This document shows, one piece after another, positions 1-5,232 of a DNA stretch of 8,300 bases. The stretch's first letter is position 1, and each line of letters opens with the position of its first letter. The notes beneath the pieces are model-generated. The model did not search any database and was not told the DNA's origin. It saw nothing but the letters and a program-made list of their open reading frames with translations. The DNA lies in the NCBI GenBank assembly GCA_002083395.1, contig LWDH01000032.1, positions 1 to 8,300 of the forward strand. Reading direction: 5' to 3'. The stretch comes from Proteobacteria bacterium SG_bin4. Lineage in GTDB: Bacteria; Pseudomonadota; Gammaproteobacteria; Burkholderiales; Nitrosomonadaceae. The position numbers and the translations under genes were made by a program.

Positions 1-166
1 CTTCTTTAAGTGCTTAACTTCCTAAGACCCAAAAGAAAATATTATCGCTGCTGCACAAGCAGGAGCGAGCGGTTATATTGTAAAACCTTTTACCGCCGCC
101 GTTCTCGAAGAAAAGTTGAATAAAATATTCCAGAATATGGAAGCAAAAGTTTCAGCAAAAGCTTAA
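1..166 (+). pseudogene. cheY: 3' end of cheY (chemotaxis response regulator), 5' part disrupted
   Basis: Codons 26-166 encode about 46 residues that closely match the C-terminus of CheY: ENIIAAAQAGASGYIVKPFT, then a final helix EEKLNKIF. The KPF lysine is the conserved phosphorylation-switch lysine of receiver domains. CheY-P binds the flagellar motor switch and is dephosphorylated by CheZ, encoded 37 bp downstream. The reading frame does not continue upstream: a TAA lies in frame at 23-25. Bases 1-25 look like remnants of the preceding strand (a VL.. piece in another frame, then TS), as if a few bases were lost. The start and the phospho-acceptor Asp lie outside the window. This could be a real pseudogene or sequence error near a contig end. 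Identity of the C-terminal piece is secure; its status as broken is less so. Confidence 0.75.
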
Positions 167-203
167 CCACTATTGACATTCAAAACAAACTGGCGAGCAG
201 AAA

Positions 204-959
204 ATGAATACAAAACACCAAATCAAAGAAAAAGTCGATGATGCTGCGAAAGCTAACACTAAATCAAAATCGAGAAAAACAATCCAACTAGCGAATTTAC
301 CATCCTCTCCAATAAGTAAAAATCTTGAGGAAACCGAAGCAATAACAACTGATAAAAAGGTTATTGATCAGATTGGACAAATGGCCAGGAACTTGCATGA
401 TAGCTTGCGTGAATTGGGTTATGACAAGCGTCTCGAGGCAATTGCCAATGAAGTTCCTGAAGCCAAAGATAAATTAACCTATATTGCCAGTAAAACCGAG
501 CAGGCTGCCGAACGAACGCTGAGCGCGACTGAAATCGCAATGCCGATCCAAGAAAAACTTTCAGCCACTGCAGTTCAATTATCTACGCAGTGGAAGCAAG
601 CACTTGAAACACAAAAAAATAATCCCGATACTGAAAAATTTAAAACCCTTTTAATCGACACACTCCAGTTTCTTGACAATATTCCAGAACAGGCCAATGC
701 CACCAATGCGCAATTGCTCGAAATCATGATGGCACAAGACTTTCAAGACTTGACAGGTCAAGTCATCAAAAAAGTCACACACATGGTACAAAGTTTAGAG
801 AAAGATTTAATTGATTTATTGCTCGCAAATGTTCCAAATAAAATTGCGCCAACTGAAGAAGGTCTTCTGAACGGACCTGTAACAAATCCTGAAAAAAGAA
901 ATGATGTTGTTTCTAGCCAGGATCAAGTTGATGATCTGCTTGCGAGCCTTGGCTTTTAG
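204..959 (+). CDS. cheZ: CheZ, CheY-P phosphatase
   Basis: Cytoplasmic phosphatase that removes phosphate from CheY-P and so ends the tumble/reversal signal. From about residue 53 the 251-residue protein follows E. coli CheZ: DSLRELG near 67-72, AAER at 101-104, then AQDFQDLTGQVIKK at 177-190. That segment contains the active-site pair Asp182 and Gln186 (Asp143/Gln147 in E. coli), with Gln inserting into the CheY active site. The C-terminal tail SQDQVDDLLASLGF (238-251) is the CheY-binding peptide, joined by a flexible linker. The protein is somewhat longer than E. coli CheZ (214 aa) because of a Lys/Thr-rich N-terminal stretch of about 50 residues. The ATG has only a weak purine-rich sequence upstream (GCGAGCAGAAA). 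It follows cheY, so the pair is probably co-transcribed. The stop is followed at once by IS30-type sequence, and no terminator is seen. Confidence 0.96.
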   Translation: MNTKHQIKEKVDDAAKANTKSKSRKTIQLANLPSSPISKNLEETEAITTDKKVIDQIGQMARNLHDSLRELGYDKRLEAIANEVPEAKDKLTYIASKTEQAAERTLSATEIAMPIQEKLSATAVQLSTQWKQALETQKNNPDTEKFKTLLIDTLQFLDNIPEQANATNAQLLEIMMAQDFQDLTGQVIKKVTHMVQSLEKDLIDLLLANVPNKIAPTEEGLLNGPVTNPEKRNDVVSSQDQVDDLLASLGF

Positions 960-974
960 TTAAAATTGGCGGAT

Positions 975-1199
975 TCAATTTCGAAGTGCAACACCTAAGG
1001 GTAATTTAGTGTAACGCACCATCTTCCCGAAGAATATCTCAAACGGGGTTCTGAATCCAAGCACTTTGCGTGGCCGGTGGTTGAGTCTATCCACCGCCCA
1101 TTGCACTTATTCCTGGGCAACCCCGATCAATTCCATATCCTTGAGGAAATACTAACGCAGTAACCCGTTGCTGTTCTCGTTCAAGCCACGCTCCCATGA
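975..1199 (-). pseudogene. IS30-family transposase, C-terminal remnant with in-frame stops
   Basis: Read on the minus strand, one frame gives SWERGLNENSNGLLR-stop-YFLKDMELIGVAQE-stop-VQWAVDRLNHRPRKVLGF and then RTPFEIFFGKMVRYTKLPLG, with a final stop at 975-977. WERG.NEN.NGLLR..YF and LN.RPRK.LGF.TP.E.F are hallmark C-terminal motifs of IS30-family DDE transposases. The Glu of NEN/WERG belongs to the catalytic domain, and the earlier Asp residues are missing. The two stops (TAG at 1152-1154 and TAA at the codon before VQW) sit where Gln codons would be expected and can each be explained by one C-to-T change. Weak similarity may continue to about 1228 after a frameshift (..IIAHLP). The sequence starts only 15 bp after the cheZ stop, so the old IS end probably lies at about 961-992. 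It is inactive debris. Confidence 0.85.
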
Positions 1200-1309
1200 G
1201 CGGGAGGTGAGCTATGATTATTTCTGGTGTATGACAATGGAAAAGAAAGCGGTGTAACCTGTTGGTAGAGATCTCGGCAGATCGACCAATAAAAAGAGGA
1301 AAACACCGC
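1200..1309 (+). other. Probable 5' leader/left end of an IS256-family remnant
   Basis: These 110 bases lie between the IS30 remnant and the start codon of the IS256-type fragment. No gene is seen in them. A leader of roughly this length between the element end and the transposase start is usual for IS256-family elements, so the left terminal repeat may begin near the GGGAGG at about 1201. I cannot confirm this because the matching right end is not in the window. AGAGGA at 1295-1300, nine bases before the ATG, is a plausible ribosome binding site. Confidence 0.35.
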
Positions 1310-1432
1310 ATGATAGATAGTAATGTTTTTAAGCTGAATAAACCAGAACAAAATGATCCGCTGCAGGAAGTGTTACGAGAAGGCGCACGTAAAATGCTAG
1401 CGGCGGCGATAGAAACGGAGGTAGCCAACTGA
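1310..1432 (+). pseudogene. IS256-family transposase, N-terminal fragment cut by IS3
   Basis: A 40-codon reading frame starts at ATG 1310 and is preceded by AGAGGA. It begins MIDSNVFKLNKPEQNDPLQE and goes on VLREGARKMLAAAIETEVAN. This matches the N-terminus of IS256/Mutator-type transposases (pattern DPL.E.LR.GAR.LLA.AIE.EV). Full proteins are about 400 residues with a central DDE domain, none of which is present. The stop codon is not native: TGA at 1430-1432 is the first three bases of the IS3 element's terminal repeat. The rest of the gene does not resume on the far side of the IS3 element (after 2694), so a deletion accompanied or followed the insertion. The fragment has no expected transposase activity. 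Confidence 0.8.
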
Positions 1433-1467
1433 CCTGGTCAAGTAAAGCCGGACAACCCAGTTAAGCG
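1430..1467. repeat. IS3 element terminal inverted repeat (orfB end)
   Basis: Begins TGACCTGGTCAAG and contains GCCGGACAACCCAGTTAAG. It pairs with the reverse complement of 2657-2694 at 29 of 38 positions. The orfB stop codon (1461-1463) lies inside the repeat, as is common in compact IS3 elements. Its first three bases also supply the stop for the IS256 fragment. Confidence 0.85.
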
Positions 1468-2339
1468 ACTCTTTTCAACATTACTGTTTGTACCTCATAT
1501 TGATTCGGGCTTTTGTATCCCAAGTACGAATGCAGTCGATGACTGTTATAGAACATGGAAATATAATGCAGCACATCTTGCTGTGCTGCATGGCGGGTTT
1601 GGTAGTGCCGCCAGTGGATTCGCTCCTGTTTGAGGCTGCCGAAAAAGCTTTCAGCCACAGCATTGTCGAAACAATCACCGGTGCGGCTCATACTACCCGA
1701 AAAGCCTTGTATTTCCAGAAGCTTCCGGTATTCCCTGCTGGCATATTGTGATCCCCGATCCGAATGCACAATCAGTCCTCTTTGTGGTTGATGCTGCCAG
1801 ATAGCCATTCTCAGTGCATCACAAACCAGCTTCGCTTTCATTCTTGACCCCATGCTCCAGCCAACAACCTTCCTGGAAAACAAATCAATGACCACAGCCA
1901 GATACAGCCAACCTTCCTGAGTCCAAATGTAGGTTATGTCACCAACGTAGACTTGATTCGGGGCTGCAACATCAAACTGTCGATTCAGCTTGTTCTCGAA
2001 CACCGGTTGTTGGTGATTGTTGTCAGTGGTTACCTTATACTTCTTCCGATACCTCACTTGCACACCCGCTTCCCGCATCAGACTTCGAGCTTTCCAGCGA
2101 CCAACCGGATAACCCAACGCATTGAGCGCTTTTCCGATTCTGCGGCTGCCGTAGCTATGATTGCTGGGGTTCGCTATGCCTCGAACCGTCTCAAGTATTT
2201 CCTCGTGATACGGGTTTGCAGAACAATTGTCAGTGCACCGGACATAGTCATAGTAGGCACTACGACTTACACCCATGAGTTGGCACATCAAGCCAACTGG
2301 GTAGGTCTTCTTCCTTTGGGTGATAAACGAATATTTCAC
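1461..2339 (-). CDS. IS3-family transposase OrfB (DDE/rve catalytic subunit)
   Basis: Catalytic part of the IS3 transposase, 292 residues, normally produced as an OrfAB fusion by -1 frameshifting. The N-terminal part (about 1-60) has the HTH_21-like stretch GVSRSAYYDY and then HSYGSRRIGKALN. The retroviral-integrase-type catalytic core follows: Asp134 in YVGDITY, Asp194 in VHSDRGSQY, Glu230 in NAVAESFFGSLKQE. There are 35 residues between the second Asp and the Glu, the classic DD(35)E spacing. The C-terminus has the usual FYNSHRLHSYLGYKSPNQYE. The start codon shown is GTG at 2337-2339, overlapping the orfA stop as GTGA. The -1 frame is open upstream of it, so fusion with OrfA is possible. 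Nothing is missing. Confidence 0.95.
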   Translation of the reverse strand: MKYSFITQRKKTYPVGLMCQLMGVSRSAYYDYVRCTDNCSANPYHEEILETVRGIANPSNHSYGSRRIGKALNALGYPVGRWKARSLMREAGVQVRYRKKYKVTTDNNHQQPVFENKLNRQFDVAAPNQVYVGDITYIWTQEGWLYLAVVIDLFSRKVVGWSMGSRMKAKLVCDALRMAIWQHQPQRGLIVHSDRGSQYASREYRKLLEIQGFSGSMSRTGDCFDNAVAESFFGSLKQERIHWRHYQTRHAAQQDVLHYISMFYNSHRLHSYLGYKSPNQYEVQTVMLKRVA

Positions 2340-2632
2340 TTCGTTTCTTTCGCGAAAAAGACCGTCGCTTCCTTTAGTATTTCCCTCTCCAGCTTGAGCT
2401 GCTTGATTTGCGCCTTCAACTGCCGAATTTCTTCCTGCTCTGGCGTCAGTTTCCCATTACCCCGGAATGAATGGTCAGCATCATCCGCCTCGTATTTCCT
2501 GATCCACCTCCTCAGCATATTGGCATTGATTTCCAGGCTTCGAGATACTTCTGATGTCGTATAGCCCTGATCCAATACCAGACTGACTGCATCTAATTTG
2601 AATTCCTTTGTATATTGCTTCCTCGTCACCAT
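2336..2632 (-). CDS. IS3-family transposase OrfA (DNA-binding subunit)
   Basis: A 98-residue protein with the HTH_Tnp_1 domain: KQYTKEFKLDAVSLVLDQGY, then TTSEVSRSLEINANMLRRWIRKY (about 5-47), which binds the terminal repeats. A leucine-zipper coiled coil follows at 64-90, with leucines 72, 79 and 86 one heptad apart, used for multimerisation with OrfAB. The ATG at 2632 is preceded by GGAGG (2638-2642) five bases upstream, a very good ribosome binding site. The last codons overlap orfB by four bases in the -1 frame. OrfA alone usually acts as a regulator of transposition. Length and motifs are normal. Confidence 0.95.
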   Translation of the reverse strand: MVTRKQYTKEFKLDAVSLVLDQGYTTSEVSRSLEINANMLRRWIRKYEADDADHSFRGNGKLTPEQEEIRQLKAQIKQLKLEREILKEATVFFAKETK

Positions 2633-2656
2633 TTCTTCCTCCAGTTACGCTATTTT

Positions 2657-2694
2657 CTCTTAACTGGACTGTCCGGTTTCATTAAACCAGATCA
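2657..2694. repeat. IS3 element terminal inverted repeat (orfA end)
   Basis: Read on the minus strand from 2694: TGATCTGGTTTAATGAAACC, then GGACAGTCCAGTTAAGAG. It matches the opposite end at 29 of 38 positions. The orfA ribosome binding site and start lie just inside it. Whether it carries an outward promoter toward the tRNA gene cannot be told from sequence alone. Confidence 0.85.
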
Positions 2695-2730
2695 TACATT
2701 GTACAAACTGAAACAGCCGCTCTTAACTAT

Positions 2731-2759
2731 TTGCTCGCAATTCCCCAACCATCTATAAT
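2731..2759 (+). promoter_or_regulatory. Sigma-70-type promoter of tRNA-Thr
   Basis: TATAAT at 2754-2759 is a perfect -10 box. TTGCTC at 2731-2736 is a partial -35 box (TTG matches) at the ideal 17-bp spacing. Transcription would begin near 2766, about 15 bases before the mature tRNA 5' end. The IS3 element ends at 2694, so the promoter itself is intact, but any upstream activating (UP/Fis) sequences would have been replaced by IS sequence. Confidence 0.7.
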
Positions 2760-2780
2760 AGCCAGCCTTGCTTATTCCAT

Positions 2781-2856
<76 letters not shown>

Positions 2857-2913
2857 ATTATTTTGCCTGTTCTATTATTTGTTAACTGGTTAAGGTTTTA
2901 GTCAGAATAATAT

Positions 2914-3294
2914 ATGCATCACAATCCAGGGTTTTTAAAATTAGTAGAGCAAGTCAAGGAACGGATTAAAGAGTGCACAGTGGACGATGTGCAAACTCGT
3001 ATCGTTCAGGGTGAGAAATTTTATTTCATTGATGTTCGCGAGGACCATGAATTTTGGATTGACCATGCAGCGGGTGCACGCCATCTTGGAAAAGGGGTAC
3101 TTGAGCGAGATATTGAATCCATTGTGCCCGACAAATCCGCATCGATTGTTTTGTATTGTGGTGGTGGTTATCGCTCTGTGTTAGCGGCTGATGCTCTACA
3201 GCAAATGGGTTATCAAAATGTAGTATCAATGAAAGGCGGGATCAAGGCATGGCGTGACGCCGCTTTTCCACTTGAGAAAGATAAAACAATTTAA
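2914..3294 (+). CDS. Single-domain rhodanese-like sulfurtransferase
   Basis: A 126-residue cytoplasmic protein (no signal peptide) with one rhodanese domain at about 22-118. Seen in order: FIDVRE (38-43), the HIPGA-like segment HAAGARHLGKG (51-61), the active-site loop CGGGYRS (82-88) with nucleophile Cys82 followed by Arg87, and GYQNVVSMKGGIKAWRDAAFP near the C-terminus. The loop length (C, four residues, R) is that of sulfur-handling rhodaneses rather than Cdc25-type phosphatases. Such proteins carry a persulfide and pass sulfur to acceptors. The physiological acceptor cannot be told here. It lies downstream of tRNA-Thr on the same strand, and the next gene is convergent. No good ribosome binding site precedes the ATG. 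Confidence 0.92.
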   Translation: MHHNPGFLKLVEQVKERIKECTVDDVQTRIVQGEKFYFIDVREDHEFWIDHAAGARHLGKGVLERDIESIVPDKSASIVLYCGGGYRSVLAADALQQMGYQNVVSMKGGIKAWRDAAFPLEKDKTI

Positions 3295-3337
3295 TAATTT
3301 GGTATTGGTTTATTCGTTGCAATACTATGGATTCGAA

Positions 3338-4861
3338 TCACTGCTGAATATTATTACTTTCATCACCATTTACCATATGCGCTCTTTCCAGCGGCAAGGT
3401 TTCTCCCCGGAAAAATCGGGGCTCAAAGAGATTCCATAAAATCATTAGGGGAACGCCGCACAGCAGCGTCGCGACTCCTATCAGAAATACAGCCCCAACA
3501 CCGGCAATCGATCCACTCGAACCATAAGTCGGATCCATCATATTCCATGCCTGAAACGCACCGACAACAAGTAGAATAATGACCGCAATAGCAGGAAAAA
3601 TTATTTGTGATAAAACCGTATGCCAGCGATTGAATGCAGTGCGATGAAAATACATGACGCATGAAAGCGCCGCAATGATGTAATAAGAACAGACGGCAAT
3701 GCTGACACTATGTATCGTGTCTTTAACAACCGATTCGCTGATCGCCGTTAAAATCACATAAATTACAAGTGTCATTACGCCGATTGTCCATGTTGCTAAC
3801 TTTGGTGTTCTCGAAGTCGCGCTTACCGAAGAAAACCGCTGTGGTATCGCTTTATAGGTTGCCATTGCCAGTGCTGCCCGTGCTGCGGGCATTATCGTCG
3901 ATATCGTTGCTGAGAAAGCCGATAAGGCAATAATAACTGCTGCAACAAAAGCGCCTTGAGAGCCGATTATCTGCATGGCGAGTACGGTTAATATTGAGTC
4001 AATATTATCTTTAAAAGTCAGGCTGGAAGCATCGTCGCTATCAACTCCAGCATAAGCTAATGCAGCAATAGAAAAAATTACATACGTTACTACAGTAATC
4101 GCCATTGCAATGATACCGCTTCGACTGGCTTGCTCCGGACTGCCTTTAGTTTCTTCAGACATTGCCAGTGAAGCATCAAACCCCCAAAAAATGAACAACG
4201 CAACCAAGAATCCATTTAAAAAAGCACTAAATGAAGTGATCGCAAACGGATTAAACCAATCTAAAGATAGCGGCTCTGCGGTAGTGGCTGTATTACCTTG
4301 AGAAATATGTAAAAAAAGAACAGCTGCCAGTGCAATAAGTCCGCCGTATTGCATGATAGTCAATATCATTGTTGTACGCGCGGATTCTTCTGCACCAAGT
4401 GCAGTCAAGTAAGTAGTACTTAAGATAAATACCATCGCAATACCTATATGTAACCATAGCGATGGCTCAGTCAGATCCAGAATAATCGCCGCAGAATTGA
4501 CTATTATTTGAGTTGCAGCAACTCCTGCTAAAATACTTGCAAGTAGTAGTGACCAACCGCCAAACCAACCAAAACGTGGCCCAATCGCCTTTGACCCCCA
4601 AGTAAACACCGTCCCTGAGTCTGGTGCCGATGAAGTAAGATGTTTATAAGATAACGCGACAAAGAACATGGGAATGACTGACAAAATAAAAACGATCGGT
4701 AATTGATAACCAGTTTCAGACGCGCCATGCCCCAGCGCCCCCGTTAGCGAATAGGCCGGCGCAGTGGCAGCTAAACCAATGGTTACAGCCGCCGAAGTAG
4801 AAACAGCCCCTTTCCTGAGGCCCTTATTTTTCAAGCCGTGCATTTTTGTATCTTCGTGCAT
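3338..4861 (-). CDS. APC-family amino acid permease
   Basis: A 507-residue integral inner-membrane protein with about 12-14 hydrophobic segments. It belongs to the amino acid/polyamine/organocation superfamily. Supporting motifs are GLAATAPAYS in the first helix (29-38), a region APDSGTVFTWGSKAIGPRFG (80-99) followed by WFGGW (the usual P.aG..y.w....GP..G...GW), and FWGFDASLAMSEETKGSPEQ (225-244), which continues ASRSGI. These proteins move amino acids or amines by proton symport or exchange. The substrate cannot be assigned. The ATG at 4861 has no clear Shine-Dalgarno sequence; an alternative is Met7, with GAAG a few bases before it. The gene is convergent with the rhodanese and lies downstream of the amo terminator on the same strand, so it is presumably transcribed from its own promoter in the AT-rich gap. 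Confidence 0.9.
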   Translation of the reverse strand: MHEDTKMHGLKNKGLRKGAVSTSAAVTIGLAATAPAYSLTGALGHGASETGYQLPIVFILSVIPMFFVALSYKHLTSSAPDSGTVFTWGSKAIGPRFGWFGGWSLLLASILAGVAATQIIVNSAAIILDLTEPSLWLHIGIAMVFILSTTYLTALGAEESARTTMILTIMQYGGLIALAAVLFLHISQGNTATTAEPLSLDWFNPFAITSFSAFLNGFLVALFIFWGFDASLAMSEETKGSPEQASRSGIIAMAITVVTYVIFSIAALAYAGVDSDDASSLTFKDNIDSILTVLAMQIIGSQGAFVAAVIIALSAFSATISTIMPAARAALAMATYKAIPQRFSSVSATSRTPKLATWTIGVMTLVIYVILTAISESVVKDTIHSVSIAVCSYYIIAALSCVMYFHRTAFNRWHTVLSQIIFPAIAVIILLVVGAFQAWNMMDPTYGSSGSIAGVGAVFLIGVATLLCGVPLMILWNLFEPRFFRGETLPLERAHMVNGDESNNIQQ

Positions 4862-5163
4862 TATTGTGATTTTTGGAAAATTAAAAGATCAACTGCATTT
4901 AGACAATTAGAATCAATAATTTAAGACTCGATCAGCATTGCAAGATATTCCTGATCTAACACTGATGAAAAACAGTTACACATTGAGACAATTCAAATTT
5001 TGATTTTCTAAAAAATTACTCACTACCCTACTTTTTTTATTTATCCAATTTAGTTAAAAATTAGTAAAGAAAAATTAAGAATACAAAGTCTATTAGCAAA
5101 TTTACTAATATTGGGATTTAGTTAACTTCTTTCCGACAATAACTTGCCTCAATAACGTTGCCA
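4862..5163. other. AT-rich intergenic region between amo terminator and permease
   Basis: About 300 bases of strongly AT-rich DNA with no plausible gene on either strand. It must hold the permease promoter (minus strand), but I could not pick a convincing -35/-10 pair. Two short repeats are visible: ATTAGTAAA (5060-5068) with its inverted copy TTTACTAAT (5101-5109), and a direct repeat ATTTAGTTAA at 5048-5057 and 5116-5125. In sequence this AT-rich, such short matches can arise by chance. Confidence 0.5.
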
Positions 5164-5214
5164 ACAAAAAATAAAACCGGTACACCGGCTGTCTTGCGAC
5201 AGTGGTGTACCGGT
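5164..5214 (-). terminator. Rho-independent terminator of the amoCAB operon
   Basis: Stem arms ACCGGTACACC (5176-5186) and GGTGTACCGGT (5204-5214) pair perfectly over 11 bp. A second stem CTGTC/GACAG (5189-5193 with 5198-5202) closes a TTGC tetraloop inside. On the minus strand the hairpin is followed by a U-rich tract (TTTTATTTTTTG, complement of about 5164-5175). It begins 18 bases after the amoB stop, so it ends the operon directly. The other side has a short TTTT, so weak termination in the plus direction is possible. Confidence 0.92.
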
Positions 5215-5232
5215 GTTTTGACTCGCTCTAGC

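Larger units (their letters stand above)
1430..2694 (-). mobile_element. IS3-family insertion sequence, apparently complete (about 1265 bp)
   Basis: The element is bounded by imperfect 38-bp inverted repeats starting TGACCTGGT (left, from 1430) and TGATCTGGT (right, read from 2694). They agree at 29 of 38 positions and share the core CCGGACA and CCAGTTAAG. Between them lie orfA and orfB in the -1 frame arrangement typical of IS3, both reading leftward and both intact, so the element may still be active. Length is in the family's normal range. The ends could instead be TGGT at 1435 and 2689. With either choice the 3-4 flanking bases do not form a perfect direct repeat (AAC/TAC, or ACC/GAT), so the original target duplication has been lost. 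The element interrupts an IS256 remnant and ends 36 bp before the -35 of the tRNA-Thr promoter. Confidence 0.93.

Noticed and set aside
1087..1428. 113-residue minus-strand open frame in the IS graveyard
   Set aside because: It runs in a different frame through the IS30 remnant and antisense to the IS256 fragment. The motif-bearing frames explain this DNA better.
1953..2564. 203-residue open frame on the plus strand across the IS3 element
   Set aside because: It runs antisense to the well-supported orfA and orfB, and its translation has no recognisable motif. It is an opposite-strand shadow.
3302..3325. Possible hairpin GTATTG/CAATAC between the convergent rhodanese and permease genes
   Set aside because: It has only a six-base stem, a 12-nt loop, no GC-rich part and no U-tract on either side, so it is not a credible terminator.
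5048..5125. Direct and inverted 9-10 bp repeats considered as an origin or operator
   Set aside because: Two copies only, in very AT-rich sequence where such matches are expected by chance; no replication or regulator gene is adjacent.
5146..5163. Sigma-54-like TGGCA...TTG on the minus strand upstream of the permease
   Set aside because: The essential GC at the -12 position is missing (TTGA instead of TTGC), it overlaps the amo terminator tail, and no activator gene is nearby.
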